A stretch of DNA of 64,000 nt from Bacteroidales bacterium UBA5197 (GTDB taxonomy: Bacteria > Bacteroidota > Bacteroidia > Bacteroidales > Lentimicrobiaceae), in contig DHVX01000085.1 of NCBI GenBank assembly GCA_002412885.1, positions 62,001-126,000 of the forward strand, given 5' to 3'. The notes beneath the pieces are model-generated. The model had not been told where the DNA came from, did not search any database, and worked only from the letters and a program-made list of their open reading frames with translations. This document shows, one piece after another, positions 1-7,978 of this stretch. How positions within the stretch are numbered: position 1 is the first letter of the stretch; each line of letters opens with the position of its first letter. The position numbers and the translations under genes were made by a program.

Positions 1-2344
1 GTATATCACCCCTGCAACCTGCCGGTGTATCGTCTACATCCCCTATGTAAGCCATAAGTGTAATGGTTCCGGTACAGTTTGATGCCGAAGGCGTTGAGAA
101 GTATTCCTGACCGTTATATTCAACCATTGCATCTTCCGGTGTAATCTCAAAACTGATTGGATCAGGTTGGCTCACAATGAAATGAACGTCGTCGATACCG
201 AAAAATTCAGCAGTCACAGTTTTAATACCAGGTGACATTTGTCCGATTACACCCTCAAGAAGGCAGATATCGCTCAATGTAGCCACCAGATCTGTTCCTG
301 AAACTACGAAATCAGCACTGCCCATTTCCTGTGCACCCAGATAGAATGTTGCCGACTCGGCTGCCTGCCACTGCGATGAGCAGTTGGCACCGCTTGCTCC
401 TCCGGTAATGGTAGCTGTGAAAGTAACCATATCGCTGTATTGCTGAGGATCAGGTGCAACTGAAATTTCTGAGGTTGTCACTGCCGGGGTCACTTCTACA
501 GTGAATGAGCAGGAAGCAGAATTACCGTTGACATCCATTATGTAATAATTAACGGTTGTAAGACCAAAGTTAAATTGCTGTGTACCTAAATAGTTGGCAC
601 CTGAAAGAAGTGAACTTCCTTCAGTGGCACCGGTCATTTCCCATGTGACGCTGAGAATACCGCAGTTGTCACTAGTTAATGGATCAGGTACAGCAATATC
701 TGTGCATGTAGCAGGATCATAGGGCTCTGAAATATTTGCCGGGCAAGTAATGGAGGGTGGCGTATTGTCAACTCCTGCAGCGATAAAAGCGGCCGAAGCT
801 TCAACACAATTGGGCACTCCATCGTCGGATACAGAGATTGTGTAATTGCCATCGGGTAAACCAGTAAAGACACCTGTATTATTACTCTGATTAACCGGTC
901 CGGTAATAGAATACGTCAAAGGTCCATTTCCGGTAGTAGCCGTAATGGTTATACTTCCGTCGTTGGCATTGGGACAAATTTCAGGAGTGACGCTCACATT
1001 TGTGATGGCCAGATCGCAGGGACAGCCACTTGACAAGCAGTCTCCATTGGCCACCCTGTTGCGAATAACATTGCCAGGTTGCGTACCGAATCCCAGACTA
1101 AAATTGACACCTATGCCTGCGACGCTGTTACAATAACTCATAATAGTACCCCCACCAGCAGGATTTCCCGGAAGATCGCAATCTTCTTCTGTATAACCGG
1201 CACATCCATCAATAGCAGTGTTGTCTCCGTTCCAGACACAGGCATGTGTGTGGCGCGAACCAAACAGATGTCCCAATTCATGTGTAAAGATATAAACGTT
1301 AAATGAATAGGTAGGCACGTTGTTGAAACCAGTACCGGAGAAACCGCTGAAACAAAGGCTCTCATCCGTATCAGCGTTGCAAAGACCTGCAAATCCAGCT
1401 GCCTGACCTCCAACATTGTCCAACGCTACAAGGTGTCCCAGATCACCATTAAAGACTCCGGTATTTGCCTGAAACTGGGCCCGGTATTGGGCGGCCGTTG
1501 GACCATTGTAAGGATCGGGAGTAGTCCATACAAAAATCTCTGATATTGCAACGATAATGCTTTCATTGGCATATAAAATAGCGCTCTGGTTGAAAACTCC
1601 TATAAGAAGATTTGTAACTGAATTAACGCTGCCCATGCCATTGAACATTGTTTGGTCCGCTTCAATATAGATGCGTACGCAGTCTCCTGCAGCTCTGGGG
1701 GATGAACTTACTTCCTCTAAAGTGTAGCCCTCGAAATCATGCACTGTTTCGCAATTAAGAATAGGACTATCGATCAGGTCGCTATCTAAATAGAAAATGT
1801 GCTTTTGTGATTCGTTTTTGATTTTGCCAAGATTATAGCTGCCCTCATGGGTAACCACGAGACCCATTACTTCATTGTCAAACACACTGATCGCCGCTAA
1901 TGAGTGATCAACTCCTTCCACATATCCGTGATAATGTAGTCCCAGATTTAAATTATGCGGAATACCCGGATTACTGCTGGTAAATACTTGAAAACCTGCA
2001 GCGAAGATGTTCGACCGTTGCAGTTTTACTGTAAGAGATTCATTCCCTTTACCGGTTGGCAACTCAAGACTAAACTCGTCCGGATTTTGTTGAATGAAAT
2101 TAGAAACTTTCTGGGTCTCAAAGTCTAAGATAGCGCCTCCTCGCACTTCTTTAGAATAGGCACTGATTGCAGGTTTCCATTCCTTTTTGAAAAGGTCTGG
2201 CTTTTCCACACTTACAGCCATTGTAGCGTCTTGTCCTGATGAATAAGAATGTCCAGCCTTTTGCGCCAGAACATTTACTGAACCTGTCAGCCCAACTATG
2301 AGCAAACAAGGTATCACCAATTGTTTGTAAAAAAATGATGTCAT
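1..2344 (-). CDS. Secreted M12/reprolysin-like zinc metalloprotease, C-terminus cut by window edge
   Basis: The frame is open from an ATG at 2344 to the left edge, about 781 codons with no stop, so the C-terminus is missing. A signal peptide (about residues 1-31, ending near NVLAQ) is followed by a propeptide-like region of roughly 170 residues. The metzincin motif HELGHLFGSRH lies at residues 355-365: H355, H359 and H365 would bind zinc and E356 is the catalytic base. A Met-turn (TIMSYC, near residue 402) supports the reprolysin/M12 assignment. After the protease domain come a SprB-like repeat (about 441-518, ending in a PDGNYTISVSD stretch) and an HYR-like domain (from about 529, ITCPANIS). 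Such tails usually precede a T9SS sorting domain, which would lie outside this window. The role is probably extracellular protein degradation; the substrate is unknown. Confidence 0.85.
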   Translation of the reverse strand, partial: MTSFFYKQLVIPCLLIVGLTGSVNVLAQKAGHSYSSGQDATMAVSVEKPDLFKKEWKPAISAYSKEVRGGAILDFETQKVSNFIQQNPDEFSLELPTGKGNESLTVKLQRSNIFAAGFQVFTSSNPGIPHNLNLGLHYHGYVEGVDHSLAAISVFDNEVMGLVVTHEGSYNLGKIKNESQKHIFYLDSDLIDSPILNCETVHDFEGYTLEEVSSSPRAAGDCVRIYIEADQTMFNGMGSVNSVTNLLIGVFNQSAILYANESIIVAISEIFVWTTPDPYNGPTAAQYRAQFQANTGVFNGDLGHLVALDNVGGQAAGFAGLCNADTDESLCFSGFSGTGFNNVPTYSFNVYIFTHELGHLFGSRHTHACVWNGDNTAIDGCAGYTEEDCDLPGNPAGGGTIMSYCNSVAGIGVNFSLGFGTQPGNVIRNRVANGDCLSSGCPCDLAITNVSVTPEICPNANDGSITITATTGNGPLTYSITGPVNQSNNTGVFTGLPDGNYTISVSDDGVPNCVEASAAFIAAGVDNTPPSITCPANISEPYDPATCTDIAVPDPLTSDNCGILSVTWEMTGATEGSSLLSGANYLGTQQFNFGLTTVNYYIMDVNGNSASCSFTVEVTPAVTTSEISVAPDPQQYSDMVTFTATITGGASGANCSSQWQAAESATFYLGAQEMGSADFVVSGTDLVATLSDICLLEGVIGQMSPGIKTVTAEFFGIDDVHFIVSQPDPISFEITPEDAMVEYNGQEYFSTPSASNCTGTITLMAYIGDVDDTPAGCRGDI

Positions 2345-2416
2345 GTTTGAAGGTTTTTGGTTTATAAAATATCCTGACAGATACTATATATCCATCAATC
2401 AGAAATAATTTGATCA

Positions 2417-2424
2417 CAAAAATA
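2417..2424 (-). promoter_or_regulatory. Candidate -7 element upstream of the metalloprotease
   Basis: On the minus strand this reads TATTTTTG, a perfect match to the Bacteroidota -7 consensus TAnnTTTG, 73 bases before the start at 2344. No clear TTG at -33 was found, so this is tentative. Confidence 0.35.
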
Positions 2425-2625
2425 CAATGACTACCAGCTAAAAGGCTAGCACTTTTGGCGTATAAACTTGCATTTTCTGCGCAATCTTCTTTGCGAATCT
2501 GCCTTATTAACAATGATTTAACATTATAGAAAGTTAGCCGGGCATATTTTAGTTAAAATAATATCAGGTGAAGAACGGAAGGAAAATAATTCGCAGTAAA
2601 AATTTACAGAATATTTTTTCGGGAC

Positions 2626-4647
2626 CTATACTCTGCGTAAATTGGTGATATCGGAATCAGCAGATTTCATGAATTCGGAAGGACTACAACCATAATATTT
2701 CCTGAAGGAGCGCGCAAAATAAGCATGATCATTGAATCCCAGGGTATAACAAATCTCAGAAACTGTTCCCGATTTATTTTTCAGCATTTCTGCTGCACGT
2801 TTCAGCTTATGGGAACGCATAAGTTCACCAGCAGGAAGGTTTATAAGTGCGTTTAATTTCCGGTTGAGTTGCGAAACACTTATTGAAAGTTCCCCTGCAA
2901 GTGATTCTACCTTATAGCCGGAGTCTTCAATATGATCTTCGATAATCCGGATTGCTTTTTCAAGAAAAGCTTTATCAGCAGGAATGGAGAGGGCATCAGA
3001 TGGGATCGTGAAACCATTTCTTTCAAAGCGCTCTCGAAGCAATTTCCTGATATTCAGCAGATTTCTGATTATAGCCTTCAGTTCTCTGATGCTGAATGGT
3101 TTGGTAATGTAATCATCAATTCCATTTTTAAACCCCTCAAGTCTATCGTCCATATCTGACTTTGCCGTAAGCAGAATAAGCGGTATATGGCTTGTCAATT
3201 GGTTATTGCGAATCTCATTGCTGAACTGATAACCATCAATCCCAGGCATCATTACATCTGAAATTATCAAATCAGGAATTATCTGTCGGGCAATCTCAAG
3301 CCCACTCTCTCCATCATCGGCTTCAAGGGTTTTATAATCTTCTTCAAGATGCTGAAGAATAAAATTCCTGACTTCACTGTTATCTTCAACAATAAGAATA
3401 ATTTCCCTGGCCTTTCCATTTATTGATTCTGCAAATTCTTCCGGATATCCGGAAGGAAAAGTCAGGCAGGGTGTTTCTGAAACAGATAATCCGTTTGAGA
3501 ACAATGCATCAGCAACGGCTGTGTCATTAATGGGTTCAGCAGTAATCACCGGTAAGCGAAGAATGAAAGCTGTATATTCGTTTTTTTTACTATAAGCGGT
3601 AATACTGCCCTTATGAAGCGCTGCAAGTTCGCGGGTATGGGCCAGTCCTATTCCTGTTCCTTCCACTCTACGCTCATGAGAATTTCCACACTGATAAAAC
3701 CGGTTGAAGATTGCAGTCAACTCATTATCAGGGATTCCCAGGCCATTGTCCTCAACCCTGACCTCAACAATCTTATCATCAATGGCGCTTATCACAAAAC
3801 GGACTACACCTCCGTCACTGGTGAATTTTAACGCATTCGAAAGCAAGTTATTCAGCATTCTACCCATTTTGTCTCTGTCCATTTCAACTGGAATATAATC
3901 TCTCCCTGATTCAAAAATCATTTTGATATCCCTGACTTCTGCCTGAGGAAGGAAACAATTAAAAACTGAAGTTGCATAGGAAATCACATTAAAGCGAGAA
4001 AACTGAAGTTGCATTTCCCCCTCTTCCAGTTTTGAAAGATCGAGTAATTGATTGACAAGAGCAAGCAATTGAACGGCATTGCGCCTTGCAGATTCGAGTC
4101 TTTCACGCTTAATTTCTGAATTCTCAGATGTTAATAAGCTCTCAATATTCCCGCTTATGAGTGTGAGAGGAGTCCTGAACTCATGAGAAAGATTAGCAAA
4201 GAATTGGGACCTTGAAGCATTCAGTTTACGCAGTGACTCAACTTCAATCCTTTCAAATTCAAGCTGATTTTTCATTTTCAGTCTGTTCATTTCATATCGC
4301 CTCAAAAAGAACAGAATAAGAGGTAAAAGAATTAACAGCAGGTAATATGCAAAAAAATATGTATCAGGAAATTTCACCGCTTTGTCTTCAGAAATGTTAT
4401 GATCAGACGATGCTTTATCGCTGGCATCTGTGACACTAAAACCGGAAAGAAGAACAGGTAGTGTCAGGTCAGTATCTGATGCTGATAAAGCATAAAAACT
4501 GAAACCACCTTCATGCTGCCAATAAACGGGGCGGGCCATGATTATATCTGTATAAATCAGACTAAATATTACAACAAGCAGAACCCTCTTGAGGCAAAAT
4601 TGCCGGAAGTATAGCAGAAAATGACCATGTTTATCGTCGAAACCCAT
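2626..4647 (-). CDS. Hybrid two-component regulator: short periplasmic region, HisKA-HATPase, receiver, AraC HTH
   Basis: This one-protein phosphorelay has 673 residues. A hydrophobic segment at about 20-36 (signal anchor or signal peptide) and a transmembrane helix at about 98-115 enclose only about 60 periplasmic residues. The kinase follows: phospho-acceptor H155 in SHEFRTP, N-box near 266 (NNLLSNALKF), G boxes DNGLGIP (about 300) and GTGIGL (about 330). A receiver domain at about 415-535 has phosphorylatable D464 (ISDVMMPG) and the conserved K516 (TKPF). An AraC-type helix-turn-helix occupies about 575-665. Typical hybrid two-component systems of this phylum carry beta-propeller (Reg_prop) and Y_Y_Y sensor domains of some 700-800 residues before the kinase; these are absent. 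The signal is unknown, as is the target regulon; the adjacent metalloprotease, in the same direction 281 bases downstream, is one candidate. Confidence 0.9.
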   Translation of the reverse strand: MGFDDKHGHFLLYFRQFCLKRVLLVVIFSLIYTDIIMARPVYWQHEGGFSFYALSASDTDLTLPVLLSGFSVTDASDKASSDHNISEDKAVKFPDTYFFAYYLLLILLPLILFFLRRYEMNRLKMKNQLEFERIEVESLRKLNASRSQFFANLSHEFRTPLTLISGNIESLLTSENSEIKRERLESARRNAVQLLALVNQLLDLSKLEEGEMQLQFSRFNVISYATSVFNCFLPQAEVRDIKMIFESGRDYIPVEMDRDKMGRMLNNLLSNALKFTSDGGVVRFVISAIDDKIVEVRVEDNGLGIPDNELTAIFNRFYQCGNSHERRVEGTGIGLAHTRELAALHKGSITAYSKKNEYTAFILRLPVITAEPINDTAVADALFSNGLSVSETPCLTFPSGYPEEFAESINGKAREIILIVEDNSEVRNFILQHLEEDYKTLEADDGESGLEIARQIIPDLIISDVMMPGIDGYQFSNEIRNNQLTSHIPLILLTAKSDMDDRLEGFKNGIDDYITKPFSIRELKAIIRNLLNIRKLLRERFERNGFTIPSDALSIPADKAFLEKAIRIIEDHIEDSGYKVESLAGELSISVSQLNRKLNALINLPAGELMRSHKLKRAAEMLKNKSGTVSEICYTLGFNDHAYFARSFRKYYGCSPSEFMKSADSDITNLRRV

Positions 4648-4918
4648 TGTTTCTCAATCTTTTATTCTCTGAATGTAAGATCTGAAATCTGCAATCTGGC
4701 AGCAGTGGTAGTTTCGGAATCCGTGTAGTGGAGTTAAACAGAAACGGGGTTAGAAATGTTTGCCATTTCCAGAACAAGAGGTTAAAAATTAAATTTTCAA
4801 TAACAGGCAACACTTACATATTCAATTCATCAGGAGCATTTTACTATTATCAGAAACTTTGTGGCTGAATCATTGTTTTTAAGCTATCCATAGAATACTC
4901 ACAACAAACACATAACAC

Positions 4919-5722
4919 ATGAAAAAGTACACCTTTGCCCTTTCGTTTCTTCTTGTTGTTTTAATTCTCACGCTTACCCAATCCTTTTCGGGAGATCAGC
5001 ACGGCACAAAAAGCCCAACCGGAGCACCGGCAGGACACACCGGATCACCGGGTGATGTCAAAAACTGCACGGTTTGTCATGGTGGCACAGCAACTCCTGT
5101 TACCGGGATTCTGACTTCAAATGTACCTCCTACCGGATATCTGGCAGGAGAAACTTACGATTTTACAGTAGCGCTGAGTGGCGCCGGACGTAAAGGATTT
5201 CAGGCTTCACCGCAAAATGTAGCAGGTGCATTATTGGGAACTCTTATTGCCGGACAAGGCAATCAGGTTGTTGGATTCAATAAATATGTTACACACACTG
5301 CCGCCAGCAATGCAGCCACAGCCACCTGGAACTTCCAGTGGACAGCGCCCACAACGCCCGGCACCGGTGATGTTACCATGTATATTGCCGGAGTCATTTC
5401 GCAACCCAATGTAAGGTTGTCGTCGCTTTTACTTAACGAAAACTACAATGTGGGTATTGATGAAAGGGAAGCCGGTGTTGCCCGCATTTACCCCAATCCA
5501 GGCTCAGGTTCATTATTTCTCGATATGAATCTGAAAAATCAGGGTTTACTGAAGGCCGAAGTATATACACTATCAGGGCAAAAAGCCAACTTCAGCCTTG
5601 AGCAACAAATTCAGGAAGGCAGCAGCAATATCTCGCTGAATCACAATCTTTCACCGGGCACTTACATTCTCAGGCTATCAACCCCTGACGGACAATCGAA
5701 CAGGAAACTGGTGGTGTTGTAG
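4919..5722 (+). CDS. Secreted T9SS cargo with a single CXXCH motif (choice-of-anchor V-like)
   Basis: The 267-residue protein has a clear signal peptide (1-24), then a glycine/proline-rich stretch followed by CTVCH (C50, C53, H54), the classic covalent haem c attachment motif. A beta-rich domain of about 120 residues follows (from about 68), resembling the reeler-like 'choice-of-anchor V' domain that Bacteroidota proteins often combine with such a motif. Residues about 188-267 form a T9SS type A sorting domain (IYPNPGSGSLFLD, later PGTYILRLS). The protein is probably exported, possibly loaded with haem in the periplasm, then passed across the outer membrane. Whether haem is bound, and what for, cannot be told from sequence. 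A terminator-like hairpin follows at 5761. Confidence 0.75.
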   Translation: MKKYTFALSFLLVVLILTLTQSFSGDQHGTKSPTGAPAGHTGSPGDVKNCTVCHGGTATPVTGILTSNVPPTGYLAGETYDFTVALSGAGRKGFQASPQNVAGALLGTLIAGQGNQVVGFNKYVTHTAASNAATATWNFQWTAPTTPGTGDVTMYIAGVISQPNVRLSSLLLNENYNVGIDEREAGVARIYPNPGSGSLFLDMNLKNQGLLKAEVYTLSGQKANFSLEQQIQEGSSNISLNHNLSPGTYILRLSTPDGQSNRKLVVL

Positions 5723-5760
5723 GAATTTGCAAGCGGAAATATAAGATTAATTTTCTATCG

Positions 5761-5790
5761 TCCACTTTTCCCTTTTATGGGATAAGTGGA
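5761..5790 (+). terminator. Terminator-like hairpin after the CXXCH protein
   Basis: Twelve-base arms (TCCACTTTTCCC and GGGATAAGTGGA, one mismatch) surround a six-base loop, 38 bases after the stop at 5722. The T-tract behind it is weak. Confidence 0.45.
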
Positions 5791-5973
5791 TGATTGCTTT
5801 TGCACTATTCAGATCCATGCTTATTGTAAACTACTTTAATATCCTTGTAAACCAACCTAATATTTATGCAAAGCGATCTGACAATGACACAGAGTCAGTT
5901 GACAGTTGCATCCCCGCTGAAGTTCATTGAAGCATTTGGGTAAGATCCTGAATACAAAGCCTAAAGAATGGTC

Positions 5974-6000
5974 TGGATATTTAAAATGTTGTTATATTTG
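5974..6000 (+). repeat. Left copy of a 27-base imperfect direct repeat flanking the transposase gene
   Basis: This segment, beginning TGGATATTTAAAA and ending TTATATTTG, recurs at 6744-6770 with three mismatches. The copies bracket the transposase and its upstream palindrome. Each ends in TATATTTG, matching the -7 consensus TAnnTTTG, so the copies may be transposition-unit ends, promoters, or both. Confidence 0.6.
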
Positions 6001-6021
6001 GGTTAGGAATCCGGGTTAGGC

Positions 6022-6064
6022 GTATTTGGTAGAGACGCCCAAATTGGGCGTCTCTACCAAATAC
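6022..6064. repeat. Perfect 43-base REP-like palindrome upstream of the transposase
   Basis: The sequence is a perfect inverted repeat centred on A6043: the left arm starts GTATTTGGTAGAGACGCCC and the right arm is its complement. The central 29 bases (6029-6057) are identical to the palindrome inside the transposase gene at 6460-6488. Its position just before a RAYT-family gene fits a REP-type substrate. Confidence 0.75.
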
Positions 6065-6117
6065 CAACCACCACCAACCATCCGTTACCACCCGTAAAAA
6101 ATACACAAATAAACAAA

Positions 6118-6735
6118 ATGGACAAATTTCAAAATAAATATCGCATCCCGTCCGCGCGATTACAATCGTGGGATTATGGTGCAAATGGCGCCTATTTCAT
6201 CACCATTTGTTCGGGGCACCGCGAACATTATTTTGGCGAAATTGTGAAAATTCACGTTCCAACAATGCAATTAAACGAAATCGGAAAATTGGCAGAACAA
6301 TATTGGATGGAAATACCCAATCATTTTCCCTTTATTGAATTAGGCAATTTTGTGGTAATGCCCAATCATGTTCATGGGATTTTGATAATAAATAAAAATG
6401 GTAATGGGATGGATGGGATGACGGGTTCGGCGGGGTTGGCCGGGTCGGCGGGTTTGGGGGTAGAGACGCCCAAATTGGGCGTCTCTACGTGTAACGGAAA
6501 CCGTACCGCCGCCGCAACCAATAAATGGAAACCAAATACCATTGGTTCAATTGTTAACCAATACAAACGTATTTGTACAATAAACGCCCGTAAAATCCAT
6601 GCCGGATTTGAATGGCAATCGCGATTTTACGACCATATCATTCGTGATTCTGCAGAATTTGAACGAATTCAAGATTATATTGCAGACAATCCATTGAAAT
6701 GGAAAGAGGATAAATTTTATGGCAAATCAACCTGA
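6118..6735 (+). CDS. REP-associated tyrosine transposase (RAYT/Y1 family)
   Basis: The 205-residue protein belongs to the single-strand-acting Y1 (IS200-like, HUH) transposases. The metal-binding HxH is visible in PNHVHGIL (about residues 82-89), and the candidate catalytic tyrosine lies in RFYDHIIRD (about 170-178). The N-terminal start YRIPSARLQSWDYGANGAYF and the C-terminal IADNPLKWKEDKF are typical of the chromosomal RAYT group, which processes REP palindromes instead of mobilising a classic IS. The linker between the two catalytic blocks contains glycine/alanine repeats (GSAGLAGSAG) and then ten residues (VETPKLGVST) encoded by a 29-base palindrome identical to the one 56 bases upstream of the start. 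Reading frame is kept. The protein looks intact; activity is unproven. Confidence 0.85.
   Translation: MDKFQNKYRIPSARLQSWDYGANGAYFITICSGHREHYFGEIVKIHVPTMQLNEIGKLAEQYWMEIPNHFPFIELGNFVVMPNHVHGILIINKNGNGMDGMTGSAGLAGSAGLGVETPKLGVSTCNGNRTAAATNKWKPNTIGSIVNQYKRICTINARKIHAGFEWQSRFYDHIIRDSAEFERIQDYIADNPLKWKEDKFYGKST
6460..6488. repeat. 29-base REP-like palindrome inside the transposase coding sequence
   Basis: A perfect inverted repeat centred on A6474, with arms GTAGAGACGCCC and its complement. It equals the core of the 43-base palindrome at 6022-6064 base for base. It sits in the variable linker of the RAYT gene and is translated in frame. Confidence 0.8.
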
Positions 6736-6743
6736 TCAAATAT

Positions 6744-6770
6744 TGGATATTTAAAAGATTATTATATTTG
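6744..6770 (+). repeat. Right copy of the 27-base direct repeat flanking the transposase gene
   Basis: It starts nine bases after the transposase stop and matches 5974-6000 at 24 of 27 positions. It also ends in TATATTTG. The spacing between copies is 770 bases. Confidence 0.6.
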
Positions 6771-6944
6771 ATGCGAAAACCTGATTTGTAATTCCGCTCA
6801 ATAAGGGTGGATACTAGTCAGGTATACGCGATATTGCGGATATTCAATCGTAGTTTGCAATGTTAGCGCAAGCCAGAACGATAGAATCTGAATAATAAAG
6901 AGTGATTTGAAAGTTAAATATTAACAATAACAACCTACCAACAA

Positions 6945-7763
6945 TTGACAAATATAATTTTATCCAAGCCGCTACTTAACTTCCTTATTGTTTGCTTTTG
7001 GGCGAGCATTGCATTATTTGCTTTTCAGTTAATAATTTCTTTCAGAACTTTTTTTCTATTCTCCTTAGGCATTCAAACAGAACCACATATATTATTATTA
7101 GGAACAGTTTTTATTCTTTCAACACTCTGGATAATCTTGTTCTTTTACACCCTTTACTTTTTCTATAAATACGACAGATACAGTAAATCTGGAATATTCT
7201 TTTTGTTTTTCCACCTGATTTATTCCCTGATTTATTTTTACCGAGTGATTTGGCAGCAAAAACGAGAACTTGTTGGAAGTTACGAAAAAGAGCCAGTTTT
7301 GGGGAAAAGCATATTTCTTGAAAACTATGAAAACGAAGAAATTAATGAAGACGAACAAAGAAATTATTGGAGACAATTATGGTTACAGGCAATTTACGAA
7401 CTTACTTCTATGGAATTTCAAAAGAAGAAATGGCTTGACAATGAAAATGAAAATCCACATTATTCTTTTGGTGAGTTTATGAATAGTTATTTTGACGATA
7501 CTTTATCAGATTTTGATTACTCACATTATATTGGCATTGACTGGATTTCCCAACAGGAATATGAAATGTTAAAAGAATGGCATTCAGAATTGCATAAATA
7601 TGAAACACCAAACAATGATGATTATGATGAGAAAGCAATTCTTGATGATATAAAATGGATTGAAATAGTAAAAAAAGGAGAGCAAGCCAGAGAAAAGCTT
7701 TTTGAAACCTTAAATGAGACAGAGAAGAAATATTTAATGGATGAAAATAATAAATTAGATTAA
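6945..7763 (+). CDS. AT-rich orphan membrane protein, unknown function
   Basis: No family was recognised. The 272-residue product has three or four hydrophobic helices in the first 100 residues (about 8-33, 48-73 and 81-99) and then a charged, Glu/Asp/Asn-rich cytosolic-type region of about 170 residues. No ATG is available: an in-frame stop lies at 6915-6917 and the first plausible start is TTG at 6945, so the start is uncertain. Base composition is clearly more AT-rich than the neighbouring SusC/SusD genes, and the gene sits directly behind a transposase unit. Both points suggest recent acquisition, but neither proves it. Confidence 0.6.
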   Translation: MTNIILSKPLLNFLIVCFWASIALFAFQLIISFRTFFLFSLGIQTEPHILLLGTVFILSTLWIILFFYTLYFFYKYDRYSKSGIFFLFFHLIYSLIYFYRVIWQQKRELVGSYEKEPVLGKSIFLENYENEEINEDEQRNYWRQLWLQAIYELTSMEFQKKKWLDNENENPHYSFGEFMNSYFDDTLSDFDYSHYIGIDWISQQEYEMLKEWHSELHKYETPNNDDYDEKAILDDIKWIEIVKKGEQAREKLFETLNETEKKYLMDENNKLD

Positions 7764-7978
7764 TTTTTGAGTGAACGAAACACTGCCAACAATCGACCAG
7801 CCCTCTCTCCATTAGTTACCTGCCTGTATGCGCCCCTCATCCAGCCCTATAATTATAAAATAAATATTTCACCCACCCCCTTGTTACTTAATTAATATTT
7901 TTATTAAGTTTACATCCCAATAGCATTATAGTCTTTTATCCACTGAAGTAACCTCAGATTTACCTCAACGCCTGAACT

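Larger units (their letters stand above)
5723..6117. other. Gene-free 395-base stretch between the CXXCH gene and the transposase
   Basis: It holds the hairpin at 5761, the left copy of a 27-base repeat at 5974, a duplicated GGTTAGG (from 6001 and 6014) and the large palindrome at 6022. No credible short ORF was found in the remainder. Confidence 0.6.

Noticed and set aside
6851..7795. Integron-cassette-like flanks (TGTTAGCG before and GCCAAC after the AT-rich orphan gene)
   Set aside because: The core does not fit GTTRRRY and no paired attC-type folding could be drawn; transfer is possible but not by a visible attC.
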